Below, piece after piece: positions 18,259-27,123 of a DNA stretch of 64,000 bases. The translations under genes and the position numbers were made by a program. The stretch's first letter is position 1. Each line of letters begins with the position of its first letter. This DNA is from Yoonia sp. I 8.24 (GTDB taxonomy: Bacteria; Pseudomonadota; Alphaproteobacteria; Rhodobacterales; Rhodobacteraceae), in the NCBI RefSeq assembly GCF_022096995.1, contig NZ_JACXGQ010000004.1, positions 62,001 to 126,000 on the forward strand, in the 5' to 3' direction. Below the pieces are notes generated by a model, which did not search any database, was not told the DNA's origin, and saw only the letters and a program-made list of their open reading frames with translations.

Positions 18259-19248
18259 ATGCAGCAGTTTTCTCTACTTGACCTGTCCCCCGTGCCCGAA
18301 GGTAAGACCACGGCGGATGCCCTTGCAAACACAGTCGCGCTTGCGCAATTGGCCGAAAACACGGGCTACCATCGGTACTGGCTGGCCGAACACCACAACA
18401 TGCCCGGCATCGCGTCAGCGGCAACCTCCGTCGTGATCGGCCATGTCGCAGGTGCGACCAAGACAATCCGCGTCGGCGCTGGGGGCGTGATGCTGCCTAA
18501 TCATGCACCGCTGATCATCGCAGAACAGTTCGGCACATTGGCCACACTTTACCCGGACCGGATCGATCTTGGTCTTGGGCGTGCACCCGGCACCGATATG
18601 AAAACCGCCCGCGCGCTGCGCCGCCATATGGCCCCAGAGGAGAGTTTCCCACAAGATGTGCAGGAATTGATCGCCTATTTGGGTGCGGGGCCAACACCGG
18701 TTCAGGCAGTGCCGGGGAAAGGCACGCAGGTCCCGATTTGGATATTGGGGTCCAGTCTTTATGGCGCGCAGCTCGCCGCGCAATTGGGGTTGCCTTATGC
18801 GTTTGCATCACATTTCGCGCCTGCAATGCTGCCAGATGCGCTCGCGACCTACCGCCAGTCATTCCAGCCGTCGGAATTCTTGGAACGCCCCTATGTCATG
18901 ATGGCTGCAGGGGTTTGCGCGGCCGATACTGACAGCCAAGCACATTACTTGCGCACCTCACAGCAGTTGGCTTTTGCGCGGCTCATTGCGGGCAAACCCG
19001 GCAAGCTTCCACATCCGGTTCACGATCTACCCGCGCAGGTCGCACCGCATGTTTTGGCACAGGTAAACGCCGCGCTTGGCTGTTCGGCGACAGGTGAACC
19101 AGATACGCTTCGGGCGCAGCTGCGCGCGCTTACCGACACATATCAACCTGATGAGCTGATGGTGACGGGCATGATCCATGACCACACAGCGCGGTTACGA
19201 TCGTTCGAGATTGCGGCGCAAGTATTGACCGATTTGCGTGCGCCCTAG
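18259..19248 (+). CDS. LLM-class flavin-dependent oxidoreductase (luciferase-like)
   Basis: A 329-aa bacterial-luciferase-like protein of the single-chain group (LuxA-like TIM barrel binding FMN or F420). Typical stretches are [64 protein letters not shown] and [13 protein letters not shown]. Homologues of this group are annotated as alkanal or nitrilotriacetate monooxygenase-like, without known substrates. The ATG follows an AAGGAG site. The stop codon overlaps the stop of the convergent CPBP gene in a CTAG. Confidence 0.9.
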   Translation: MQQFSLLDLSPVPEGKTTADALANTVALAQLAENTGYHRYWLAEHHNMPGIASAATSVVIGHVAGATKTIRVGAGGVMLPNHAPLIIAEQFGTLATLYPDRIDLGLGRAPGTDMKTARALRRHMAPEESFPQDVQELIAYLGAGPTPVQAVPGKGTQVPIWILGSSLYGAQLAAQLGLPYAFASHFAPAMLPDALATYRQSFQPSEFLERPYVMMAAGVCAADTDSQAHYLRTSQQLAFARLIAGKPGKLPHPVHDLPAQVAPHVLAQVNAALGCSATGEPDTLRAQLRALTDTYQPDELMVTGMIHDHTARLRSFEIAAQVLTDLRAP

Positions 19249-20018
19249 CGACGGCGCCAGACGAACGCGGCTACCGCAATTAGCAGACACATCGACAACG
19301 TTGCATCCGGTCGCGGAGAAATCCAAAGGCCGTTATGAATGATGACCAAATCTGCGGTCATAACGAGCGGCCACATAATCGCATTTGCGCAACCATGCGC
19401 TATCACCGCAGGCCAGACGCTATTGGTGCGTTTGCGCGACACGCCATACCATACTGCCATCGCAAGCGTCTCGATCAAATAGATCGGCATGAACAGGTAA
19501 AGCGGGATGTCGGCGACATTTCCAAATGTCATCAAATAAGAAATATGCCAGATCGTCCAAATCAATCCGACGAGCAAATGCCGTTTTAGATCTGGCACAC
19601 CCAAGATTTCCAGTTGCGGTTCGAGATAGCCGCGCCAGCCGAATTCTTCGAAGACTGCATATAGCATCGTGATCGGCAGCATTGCCAAGATCGCTGGCAA
19701 ATACAGCGCCACAAACCCATCGAATAATGTCAGCGTGCCTAGCGCTGCCCCCAAAACAAGCGACAGGGCAACCAACGCAGGAAACACCAAAAGCGCCAAC
19801 GCGTAATCGAACGCGTGACCTGCGAATGTGGGGCGAAACCCTGCCGTTTTCCAACCATCCCCGCCAAAGGCGCGCAACGACAAAGCCATAAGAATTGCGC
19901 TAACGACGAAGACCAATCCACCCACGTCATGTCCCCATGCGACAAGCAAACAGCCCAACACCGACAGCGCATAGGCGCCCGCCACATAGATTACGATATT
20001 GCGCAAGCTTGCCTTCAT
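19245..20018 (-). CDS. CPBP-family intramembrane glutamic protease
   Basis: A 257-aa polytopic membrane protein of the CAAX protease/bacteriocin-processing (CPBP) family. The family motif is present as [15 protein letters not shown] (EExxxR) and [14 protein letters not shown] supplies the conserved histidine in the second motif. Six to eight hydrophobic segments cover the rest. It overlaps the upstream padR gene by four bases (ATGA, 20015-20018), so the two are co-translated; the regulator presumably controls both through the dyad at 20544-20577. Substrate unknown. Confidence 0.92.
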   Translation of the reverse strand: MKASLRNIVIYVAGAYALSVLGCLLVAWGHDVGGLVFVVSAILMALSLRAFGGDGWKTAGFRPTFAGHAFDYALALLVFPALVALSLVLGAALGTLTLFDGFVALYLPAILAMLPITMLYAVFEEFGWRGYLEPQLEILGVPDLKRHLLVGLIWTIWHISYLMTFGNVADIPLYLFMPIYLIETLAMAVWYGVSRKRTNSVWPAVIAHGCANAIMWPLVMTADLVIIHNGLWISPRPDATLSMCLLIAVAAFVWRRR

Positions 20019-20533
20019 TTCAGTGCCTCAAGTGTTTCATCGATCCATAGGATTTCCGCTTCGACGTAGCGCAATCCGCTAAGCAACGTGGCCCGGCGCA
20101 ACACCGTGTTTAGGTCCCCGCTCTCTGGGATACTTGCCGCGATGCCCTGAAATGTGGCGCGCAGTACCTCCGCCTCGCCCCGCCGGGCCAGTAGAAGCGC
20201 GCACACATCCGCTGCACCGATGCGGCCCCCAAAAAACATTTTTATCAAAAAAGGTTCGCGCGAAGCTTCGACGGGGTGGATTGTGCGCAGCCAATCGTCA
20301 AGTTCCGCCAATCCCGCGGCGGTCGCGAAGTGCAGTTTGCGCTGGCGCGTGTCCCCATCAACCTCTTGCACATCCACCAACCCATCAGCGACCAATCGCG
20401 CCAACGTCCGGTAAATCTGCGCCTGATCAGCAGGCCAGAAATGCTGCACAGAGGCATCCATCGCCTTGCGCAAATCATAGCCGCTTAGCGGTGTTGCGGA
20501 TAAGAATCCAAGGATGGCGTGACGAAGTGACAT
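20015..20533 (-). CDS. PadR-family transcriptional regulator
   Basis: A 172-aa PadR-like repressor with the winged-helix N-terminus LRHAILGFLSATPLSGYDLRKAMD, followed by FWPADQAQIYRTLARLVADGLVDV and the C-terminal dimerisation helices of the Vir-type (AphA-like) subgroup. It lies first in a two-gene unit with the CPBP protease. A large dyad 11 bases upstream of its ATG is the probable autoregulatory operator. Confidence 0.93.
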   Translation of the reverse strand: MSLRHAILGFLSATPLSGYDLRKAMDASVQHFWPADQAQIYRTLARLVADGLVDVQEVDGDTRQRKLHFATAAGLAELDDWLRTIHPVEASREPFLIKMFFGGRIGAADVCALLLARRGEAEVLRATFQGIAASIPESGDLNTVLRRATLLSGLRYVEAEILWIDETLEALK

Positions 20534-20543
20534 GACTCGGCTT

Positions 20544-20577
20544 ATATAGGATTTATCATATATGACAAGTCCTATAT
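20544..20577. promoter_or_regulatory. Nested dyad operator upstream of padR
   Basis: A 34-bp symmetrical site. Outer arms ATATAGGA and TCCTATAT match perfectly, and the core TCATATATGA is itself a palindrome on the same centre, with 4-base spacers on each side. It starts 11 bases upstream of the padR ATG. PadR proteins usually repress their own gene through such AT-rich dyads. Confidence 0.75.
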
Positions 20578-20584
20578 TTGCAGT

Positions 20585-20615
20585 AAAAAAAACCCGGCAC
20601 GCGATGGCCGGGTTT
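20585..20615 (-). terminator. Intrinsic terminator of ileS
   Basis: On the minus strand a 9-bp stem (AAACCCGGC with GCCGGGTTT, 8-base loop) is followed directly by a run of T (eight A on the plus strand at 20585-20592). It begins a few bases after the ileS stop codon. Confidence 0.9.
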
Positions 20616-20621
20616 CTTAGT

Positions 20622-23543
20622 TTAGCCTAGCGCATCATGACAACGTCCACAGACACCGGCGTGGCTGTGGCTGCCAACGTCGGGCAGGATCTTCCAGCAG
20701 CGTTGGCATTTTTCACCCTCAGCACGGGCAAAGACCACGGCCACATCGGCGACATCATCCAAGGTAAACGCATCCGCCGGTGCAGCCTCTGTCGACAGGT
20801 TGATGCCGGAGGTGATGCACAGGTCGTCAAAGCTCACTGTTTCCAGCACCGCAGCCACGTCAGCCGACACATAAACCGTTGGTGCCGCTTCGAGCGAGGC
20901 ACCGATGACCTTGTTGGTGCGTTCGATCTCAAGCGCGCCCGTCACGACCCGGCGCACCTGACGAACAGTCGCCCATTTTGCGGCCAAAGCATCGTCGCGC
21001 CACGCGGTCGGTGTCTCTGCAAAGTCTTCGAGATGGATAGAGCTTTCATCACCGGGGAACCGCTCAAGCCAAACTTCTTCCATTGTAAACGTCAGCATCG
21101 GCGCAAGCCATTTGGTCAGCCGGTGGAACAAGATGTCCAGAACCGTGCGTGACGCACGGCGCCGGTCCGTGTCACCATCACAATAGAGCGCATCCTTGCG
21201 GATATCGAAATAGAAGGCCGACAGCTCAAGCGTGGCAAAGGTAAACACCGCTTGGAACACGCCTTGGAAATCGAATTTCTCGTATCCTGCGCGCACCTGT
21301 GCGTCCAATTCGGACATGCGGTGTAGCATCAGCCGCTCCAATTCCGGCATATCGGCGGGCTCAACGTGGTCGGCTTCGGTAAAGTCAGCCAGCGACCCCA
21401 GCATGAAACGCAACGTGTTGCGCAAACGGCGATAGCTATCGGCCACCCCTTTTAGGATTTCATCACCAATCCGGTGATCGTGCTTGTAGTCGGTTGTCGC
21501 GACCCAAAGACGCAGGATGTCCGCGCCATATTGTTTGACCACCTGTTCCGGCACGATCGTGTTGCCCAAGGATTTGGACATCTTTTCGCCCTTCGCGTCC
21601 AAGGTAAACGCGTGGGTCACAACCGCGCGGTACGGTGCGTGCCCAATGGTGCCGCAGGCCTGCAGCATGGACGAATGGAACCAGCCGCGGTGTTGGTCCG
21701 TCCCTTCTAGGTAGACATCTGCGATCCCGTCATCCGACCCATCTTCACGGTCGCGCAATACGAATGCGTGCGTTGACCCGGAATCAAACCAAACATCCAA
21801 GATATCAAAGACTTGCGTATAGGCATCATGATCCACATCATCGCCCAAGAACCGTGCCTTTGCTCCTTCGGCATACCACGCATCTGCGCCGCTTTCTTCA
21901 AACGCGGCCAGCACACGGGCATTCACAGCTTCATTGCGCAGCAAGAAATCAGGGTCCGTTGGCAACGCCCCGTTTTTCGTAAAGCATGTCAGCGGCACAC
22001 CCCACGCACGTTGGCGCGACAACACCCAATCCGGACGTGCTTCGATCATCGAATAAAGCCGATTGCGGCCCGTTTGCGGGGTCCATGTCACCAATTCATC
22101 GATAGAGCGCAGCGCACGTTCGCGGATCGTTGTGCCGTAGGTATCTTTACCATCACCCACAGCGCGGTCCACAGCGGCAAACCATTGCGGCGTGTTGCGG
22201 TAGATCACCGGTGCCTTAGACCGCCATGAATGCGGATAGCTATGCTTGATCACACCACGCGCAAACAGCCCGTCAACCTCGGCCAGTTTCGACATGATGG
22301 CAGTATTGGCGTCACCTTCCCACGGGTTGTTTTTATTCTTCTTATTGGCCTTATCACGCAGGATTTTTTTACCACCAAAGAACGGCAGGTCCGCACGGAG
22401 CGACCCGTCTTCCATGACATTGTAGGTGATCATCTGTTCCAACATACCAAGATCACGGTAGAATTCGAATTCATCCATCCCGTGGGATGGGGCACAGTGG
22501 ACAAAGCCGGTGCCTTCGTCTTCGGTAACAAATGGTGCTGCACGGAAATCACGCGGATCATCCCATTCACCATTGCCGCCTTCGGCCCCAGCAAGCGGAT
22601 GTGACAGCGTGGTTCCAGACATATCGCCCGCGTCGCTGACGCGCGTGAACGCCTCAATGCGTGCTTTTGCAAACACCGCTTCAGCTTGCTTATCGGCAAG
22701 AATATACCGCTCACCTTTACGGACCCAATTGTCCTCGGGCGCGTCAGACACTTCGTAAACGCCATAAGAAATCGTCTCTGAGAAAACGACCGCTTTGTTA
22801 GAAGGGATCGTCCAAGGTGTTGTGGTCCAGATTACAACACTGGCCCCTTCAAGAGCAGCGTTATTGGTTTCGCGTACAGGGAACTTCACCCAGATCGCAA
22901 AGCTCTCTTTATCGGCATATTCAACTTCGGCCTCGGCCAAGGCGGTCTGTTCAACGGGCGACCACATCACAGGTTTTGAGCCTTGATAGAGCGTGCCGTT
23001 CATCAAGAACTTTTGGAATTCTTCCGCGATGGTCTTTTCCGCGTGGAAATTCATCGTGAGATACGGTTCATCCCAATTGCCTTGGACCCCCAAACGCTTG
23101 AATTCTTCGCGCTGCACATCGACCCAACCTTGGGCAAACTTGCGGCATTCCTGACGAAAATCGACGACATCAACATCGTCTTTGTTCTGGCCCTTATTGC
23201 GGTACTGTTCTTCGATTTTCCATTCAATCGGCAGCCCGTGACAGTCCCAACCGGGGATATACCGCGCGTCGCGCCCCATCATCTGGTGCGACCGTACAAC
23301 CATATCTTTCAAGATTTTATTCAGCGCGTGGCCGATGTGCAGGTGACCGTTCGCATAGGGCGGGCCATCATGCAGGGTGAACGGTTTGCGGCCTTCTGCC
23401 TTTGCGCGCAATTTGTCGTAAACGCCGATTTGGGCCCAACGCGCGAGCCAATCGGGTTCGCGTTTGGGCAATCCAGCCCGCATTGGAAAATCGGTACGTG
23501 GCAGGTTCAGCGTGTCTTTATAGTCTGTGGTTTCGGCGCACAT
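20622..23543 (-). CDS. ileS: Isoleucyl-tRNA synthetase
   Basis: IleRS charges tRNA-Ile. The product is 973 aa from the ATG at 23543 (MCAETTDYKDTLNL); an in-frame start 21 codons upstream is less likely, because AAAGGAC sits before 23543. Class I motifs are HIGHALNK and GEKMSKSLGN, the editing domain carries TTTPWTIPSNKAVVFS, and the C-terminal zinc finger reads EKCQRCWKIL with CGRCHDALG. This is an essential single gene with its own terminator and a structured leader (23612-23643). Confidence 0.98.
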   Translation of the reverse strand: MCAETTDYKDTLNLPRTDFPMRAGLPKREPDWLARWAQIGVYDKLRAKAEGRKPFTLHDGPPYANGHLHIGHALNKILKDMVVRSHQMMGRDARYIPGWDCHGLPIEWKIEEQYRNKGQNKDDVDVVDFRQECRKFAQGWVDVQREEFKRLGVQGNWDEPYLTMNFHAEKTIAEEFQKFLMNGTLYQGSKPVMWSPVEQTALAEAEVEYADKESFAIWVKFPVRETNNAALEGASVVIWTTTPWTIPSNKAVVFSETISYGVYEVSDAPEDNWVRKGERYILADKQAEAVFAKARIEAFTRVSDAGDMSGTTLSHPLAGAEGGNGEWDDPRDFRAAPFVTEDEGTGFVHCAPSHGMDEFEFYRDLGMLEQMITYNVMEDGSLRADLPFFGGKKILRDKANKKNKNNPWEGDANTAIMSKLAEVDGLFARGVIKHSYPHSWRSKAPVIYRNTPQWFAAVDRAVGDGKDTYGTTIRERALRSIDELVTWTPQTGRNRLYSMIEARPDWVLSRQRAWGVPLTCFTKNGALPTDPDFLLRNEAVNARVLAAFEESGADAWYAEGAKARFLGDDVDHDAYTQVFDILDVWFDSGSTHAFVLRDREDGSDDGIADVYLEGTDQHRGWFHSSMLQACGTIGHAPYRAVVTHAFTLDAKGEKMSKSLGNTIVPEQVVKQYGADILRLWVATTDYKHDHRIGDEILKGVADSYRRLRNTLRFMLGSLADFTEADHVEPADMPELERLMLHRMSELDAQVRAGYEKFDFQGVFQAVFTFATLELSAFYFDIRKDALYCDGDTDRRRASRTVLDILFHRLTKWLAPMLTFTMEEVWLERFPGDESSIHLEDFAETPTAWRDDALAAKWATVRQVRRVVTGALEIERTNKVIGASLEAAPTVYVSADVAAVLETVSFDDLCITSGINLSTEAAPADAFTLDDVADVAVVFARAEGEKCQRCWKILPDVGSHSHAGVCGRCHDALG

Positions 23544-23611
23544 GTGGGGCGTCCTTTGAATATCTGGAATACATACAGGTAAGGAGCGGTGCGCATAGGC
23601 GGACACCTTTT

Positions 23612-23643
23612 CCCGGCTGGTTTGGTTTGATCAAACCGCCGGG
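23612..23643 (-). promoter_or_regulatory. Strong hairpin in the ileS leader region
   Basis: CCCGGC and GCCGGG enclose a perfect 14-bp palindrome GGTTTGATCAAACC plus a short TGGTTT bulge. The structure lies 69-100 bases upstream of the ileS ATG on the transcribed strand, so it would be in the 5' untranslated RNA if transcription begins farther upstream. It has no T-tract in the ileS direction. No T-box features (AGGGTGG-type box) were seen. Confidence 0.45.
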
Positions 23644-23791
23644 CAGATAATGTCTATGATCATCATGCTCAACTTCATGACGCTGCTTATAGGCAGCGCA
23701 TGAAGGAGCGTAAAGAGTGGTGTTCACCGAATGTGTCTGCACAAACCCCCATAAGGGTTTGCTGTCTGTTTCATACGAATAGTGACTTCGC

Positions 23792-24061
23792 TTACCCGTG
23801 GTCAGGGCAAAGCGCGCCGTGGCAGACAACTGTATCTGCGTGAATTTGGACCCGGCCCATTTCTTCGGTCAGCAGAATGTATACGTTGTTCTCATAACGG
23901 ATAAGCTCACCCGAAATCGAAGATTGCCCATCGTATGTCTGCAAGACTATTGTCTTTAGCTCTGCTGCGGTGACAGCATTTGCATCAAGCGCCAATAAAC
24001 TGACGGCGCAACCAAAGGTTATCGCAGCTGCGGATAGGCTGGTCTTTATACTCTTAAACAT
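23792..24061 (-). CDS. Small secreted protein with a solitary LPS/phosphate-binding-protein-like N-terminal domain
   Basis: The 89-aa product begins with a clear signal peptide (MFKSIKTSLSAAAITFGCAV, cleavage probably after NAVTA or so). The mature part, LKTIVLQTYDGQSSISGELI followed by a strand-rich piece ending DTVVCHGALCPDHG, resembles the short domain found at the N-terminus of some rhodobacterial periplasmic OmpA/phosphate-binding proteins (SGEL...TLGxxRV...V.C.G.CP), with two cysteines that could pair. The frame is open upstream to 24286, but GGGAAAAG before 24061 and the signal peptide settle the start. Family recollection is from memory and moderate. Confidence 0.7.
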   Translation of the reverse strand: MFKSIKTSLSAAAITFGCAVSLLALDANAVTAAELKTIVLQTYDGQSSISGELIRYENNVYILLTEEMGRVQIHADTVVCHGALCPDHG

Positions 24062-24245
24062 TTTCTTTTCCCATTTAAAACTACAGCAGTAGCGTGAAAC
24101 TATGTATAAAGAGGTAGGCAATCGCCCCTCGCGTGTAAATCTATACCTTTGTATAGGTAGGCCAGGCTTTGAGCGCACCGCGCCTAAGCGCGCAATCGTC
24201 GAATATCGCTTGCCAGGACGCCCGCTTATTGCTACCCAGCCCGCC

Positions 24246-24329
24246 ATGACCAATTTGATGACGACAACCATGACCAAGATGACCACCGCTCCGGCGGGGG
24301 ATTGTTTGGCATGGGCGCATCGCAGCTAA
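24246..24329 (+). other. Candidate 27-codon Thr/Met-rich leader peptide of asd
   Basis: The frame reads MTNLMTTTMTKMTTAPAGD and then eight more residues before TAA: seven Thr and four Met (including the start) in the first 14 codons. Asd makes the common precursor of Thr, Met and Lys. A hairpin follows 12 bases after the stop, then asd 171 bases from the leader start. There is no good ribosome-binding site, which counts against translation. The opposite strand over the same bases reads Val/Ile-rich but is open without a stop, and is less credible. Confidence 0.4.
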
Positions 24330-24341
24330 CCTAAGCTAAAT

Positions 24342-24369
24342 AAAACCCTGCCGGATCGGACGGGGTTTT
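24342..24369 (+). terminator. Hairpin before asd, possible attenuator terminator
   Basis: AAAACCCTG (24342-24350) pairs with the nine bases 24361-24369 (one G-T pair), with a loop containing GGATCGG and a 4-T run at the end. The 5' arm (24346-24354, CCCTGCCGG) can pair instead with CCGGCGGGG at 24291-24299 inside the leader frame, nine pairs with one G-U. This would be an antiterminator/terminator switch. On the minus strand the hairpin also ends in a T-rich stretch, so it could terminate in either direction. Confidence 0.5.
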
Positions 24370-24416
24370 GAATTGCTGAGCCCCGTCTTCCCAAAACACC
24401 AAAGGAAGACCACCCC

Positions 24417-25460
24417 ATGAATGCACACGTCCCCCCTGCCCCCGCACCCGTTGTCGCCATTGTCGGCGCAACCGGTGCCGTTGGCCTCGCGCTTATCCAT
24501 AGCCTTGAACAGCGTAACTTTGCGGTCGGCGCGTTACGCCTGCTGGCCTCGGCCCGTTCTGCCGGGCGCAGCCAGTCATTTCGCGGTCAATCGATTGTGG
24601 TAGAAGAGCTGACTGAGGACAGCTTTGACGGCGTCGATATCGCGTTCTTTTCTGCGGGCGCTACAATTTCGCGCAGGTTTGCGCCCATCGCAGTGGCGGC
24701 CGGCGCACAGGTGATCGACAATTCATCTGCCTTCCGCATGCAAGATGACGTGCCACTTGTCGTCCCCGAGGCAAACGGCGCCGCCTTGCAATCGGCCCCG
24801 CGCATTGTCGCCAACCCCAATTGTATCGCAGCCATTTTGACAACTGCGTTGGCCCCGCTACATCAACGCTGGTCAATCACCCGCCTATCGCTATCCTCCT
24901 ATCAAGCCGCATCCGGTGGCGGCGCCGAGATGATGGAAGAGCTGCGCGAAGGCACCCGCGCGCATCTGAACGGCGAAGACTTTGAGCCGCAAATTCTACC
25001 GCACTCCTATGCGTTTAACGTGTTCAGCCATAATTCTGATATCGATCCTGAAACTGGTTACAACGGCGAAGAGTTGAAGGTCATTTCCGAGACCCGGCGT
25101 ATCCTTTCGCAGCCGCAACTACCGATTAGCGTGACTTGCATCCGCGTGCCGATTTTGCGCGCGCATGGGATTTCGCTGTCGATCCGCTTTGACGAACACG
25201 TCAATACTGACAGCATCCGTCACGCATTAGAGGGCGCGCCCGGTATTCGGCTTGTCGATGACCGTGAAGCGAACCATTTTCCGATGCCATCAGAAGCGTC
25301 AGGCGAACAAGATATCCTTGTGGGACGCATCCGCGACGATCTTGGTGATCCCGCTGGACGCACTGTCACTATGTTTATCGTAGGTGATCAGTTGCTCAAG
25401 GGCGCGGCGCAAAATGCTGTACAGATTGCAGAGGCGTTACGCGCACCTGTTGCGGGTTAA
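24417..25460 (+). CDS. asd: Aspartate-semialdehyde dehydrogenase
   Basis: Asd reduces aspartyl phosphate to aspartate semialdehyde, the branch point to Lys, Met and Thr. The 347-aa protein has the Rossmann motif AIVGATGAVGLALI, the active-site Cys in IVANPNCIAAILTTAL and the conserved SSYQAASGGGAEMMEEL stretch. Length is normal. It lies downstream of a possible leader-peptide attenuator and its stop codon overlaps the stop of the convergent extensin-family gene. An AAGGAAGACC ribosome-binding site precedes the ATG. Confidence 0.97.
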   Translation: MNAHVPPAPAPVVAIVGATGAVGLALIHSLEQRNFAVGALRLLASARSAGRSQSFRGQSIVVEELTEDSFDGVDIAFFSAGATISRRFAPIAVAAGAQVIDNSSAFRMQDDVPLVVPEANGAALQSAPRIVANPNCIAAILTTALAPLHQRWSITRLSLSSYQAASGGGAEMMEELREGTRAHLNGEDFEPQILPHSYAFNVFSHNSDIDPETGYNGEELKVISETRRILSQPQLPISVTCIRVPILRAHGISLSIRFDEHVNTDSIRHALEGAPGIRLVDDREANHFPMPSEASGEQDILVGRIRDDLGDPAGRTVTMFIVGDQLLKGAAQNAVQIAEALRAPVAG

Positions 25461-26203
25461 CGACAATAGGACCCACTTCGATACCGCGCGGTGTCAAAGT
25501 GGAAATGATCCGCATGAAACCGGTTCGCTTCGGGGCCCAGAACGGTTCCGAAGGGGCCGCAAGCCGCCCGCCACATCTGCCGCAATTGCGCGCCATCATC
25601 TTCGGTGCCCCAGCCAGACAGCACTGTGATCTCAGACCCGTCTTGCAAACCGATCCCCGCGATATCAATGGCCCGCCCATAGGCATGTTCGGACAATCGG
25701 CCAGTGGCAAAATTATTGCGGTTGCGACAGGCGTAATGCGACACGACGCGCAGGCTGGCAACGCCGCCACCTTCGGCCCGCACCGCTGGGATTGCGCCAC
25801 GGTTCACCCATGTTTTCAACGCGGTAGCGGTGCGACAATCCATCGTCGCGGCTGGGCGCAGGGCGACGCCAGACACCGACCGCACGCGCACCGCATCAGA
25901 CACGCCACAAGCACCGGCGCCCTCAACGCGGCCCAACGTATCCCCTTGAATCGCGATATCGCCGCAGACCTGTCCGCGCAAACGTGCAAGACGGCGTTCT
26001 TCGGCTGCCGCTTCAATTGACGCGGGACGGACGGCGGGGCGCAACGAAACCAATACGGCGTAAGGACTTGGGGGTGGGCGCGTGACGGGGCGAATGACCG
26101 GGGTATCAGTCGCGACCACCACTGGTGGCACAACAAGCGGAAAGCCCTGCGCGACAGCTGTGCCAGCCCAAAGGACCAGCATGAACGCCACAAGGCGGAT
26201 CAC
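25457..26203 (-). CDS. Extensin-like C-terminal domain protein, secreted
   Basis: A 248-aa secreted protein with an N-terminal signal peptide ([20 protein letters not shown]) and a C-terminal extensin-like domain. The domain carries the conserved HAYGRAIDIAG and HADHFHFDTARYRSGSYC, matching a metal-dependent peptidoglycan or cell-wall peptidase fold (D-Ala-D-Ala carboxypeptidase-like), and CRTATALKTWV. Several cysteines are periplasmic. The start overlaps tyrC by four bases (ATGA, 26200-26203), so it is the last gene of hisC-tyrC-extensin. Confidence 0.88.
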   Translation of the reverse strand: MIRLVAFMLVLWAGTAVAQGFPLVVPPVVVATDTPVIRPVTRPPPSPYAVLVSLRPAVRPASIEAAAEERRLARLRGQVCGDIAIQGDTLGRVEGAGACGVSDAVRVRSVSGVALRPAATMDCRTATALKTWVNRGAIPAVRAEGGGVASLRVVSHYACRNRNNFATGRLSEHAYGRAIDIAGIGLQDGSEITVLSGWGTEDDGAQLRQMWRAACGPFGTVLGPEANRFHADHFHFDTARYRSGSYCR

Positions 26204-27123
26204 TCTGACTTGATCTGACTACGCCCAAAATCAGGGGCATCAGTATCTTGGCCCGCTTCGACGATGGACCGCCGGATCGCGCGTGTATGGGTAAAGTAGT
26301 CAAACAGGTGATCTCCATCACCTTGGCGGATTGCACGTTGCAGCGCAAAAAGCTCTTCGGTGAAACGTCCCAAAATCTCAAGCGTTGCGTCCTTGTTGTT
26401 CAAAAACACATCGCGCCACATAGTCGGGTCAGAGGCCGCGATGCGGGTAAAATCGCGAAAACCTGCCGCCGAATATTTGATGACTTCGCTGTCGGTCACA
26501 CGGCTGAGGTCATCCGCAACCCCGACCATCGTATAAGCAATCAAGTGCGGCGTATGACTGGTAACGGCAAGCACCAGGTCGTGGTGATCGGGATCCATTT
26601 CGTCAACGTTACTGCCCATCCCGCGCCAAAGATCGGACACGCGATCAACCGCTGCTCGGTCAGCCCCTTCGACAGGCACGATGATACAAAAACGATTGTC
26701 AAACAGTTCGGCAAAGCCAGAGCGCGGACCAGAATGTTCAGTCCCAGCCAAAGGGTGGGCCGGAATGAAATGCACGCCATCGGGGATATGCGGTGCCACA
26801 GCATCAATGACCGTGCGCTTGACGGACCCAACATCACTGACGGTTGCACCCGGTCTTAACGACGGACCAATTTCAGCGGCAACAGCACCCATAGCCCCCA
26901 CGGGCACGCAAAGCACGACCAAATCAGCGTCTATCACGGCTTCAGCGGCGGAATCGTAGATTTGGTCACACAGGTTGATTTCACGCGCAATCGCACGCGT
27001 TTCTGAGGATCGCGCATACCCAACAATTTCACCAGCCAGCCCTGCACGACGCATCGCGTGACACATCGAAGACGCAATCAGGCCAAGACCAATTAGGGCA
27101 ACACGGTTGTAAATCTGCGTCAC
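26200..27123 (-). CDS. tyrC: Prephenate/arogenate dehydrogenase
   Basis: The enzyme makes 4-hydroxyphenylpyruvate or tyrosine from prephenate or arogenate. The 307-aa protein has an N-terminal NAD(P) fold ([20 protein letters not shown]), [18 protein letters not shown], the catalytic [15 protein letters not shown] and the helical dimer domain with [17 protein letters not shown] start at the GTG at 27123, which forms a GTGA overlap with the hisC stop; the longer in-frame extension overlaps hisC implausibly. TyrA/TyrC naming depends on substrate and cannot be settled. Confidence 0.93.
   Translation of the reverse strand: MTQIYNRVALIGLGLIASSMCHAMRRAGLAGEIVGYARSSETRAIAREINLCDQIYDSAAEAVIDADLVVLCVPVGAMGAVAAEIGPSLRPGATVSDVGSVKRTVIDAVAPHIPDGVHFIPAHPLAGTEHSGPRSGFAELFDNRFCIIVPVEGADRAAVDRVSDLWRGMGSNVDEMDPDHHDLVLAVTSHTPHLIAYTMVGVADDLSRVTDSEVIKYSAAGFRDFTRIAASDPTMWRDVFLNNKDATLEILGRFTEELFALQRAIRQGDGDHLFDYFTHTRAIRRSIVEAGQDTDAPDFGRSQIKSE

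Noticed and set aside
23792-24286. Upstream extension of the minus-strand small-protein frame, Val/Ile/Leu-rich at its start (ilv-type leader peptide)
   Set aside because: The start of the frame is hydrophobic and has GGAG nearby, but it runs on without a stop into the small secreted protein and no branched-chain amino-acid gene lies downstream.
24102-24329. 75-codon plus-strand frame before asd
   Set aside because: The first 48 codons look non-coding and have no ribosome-binding site; only the last 27 codons (the leader candidate) are kept.
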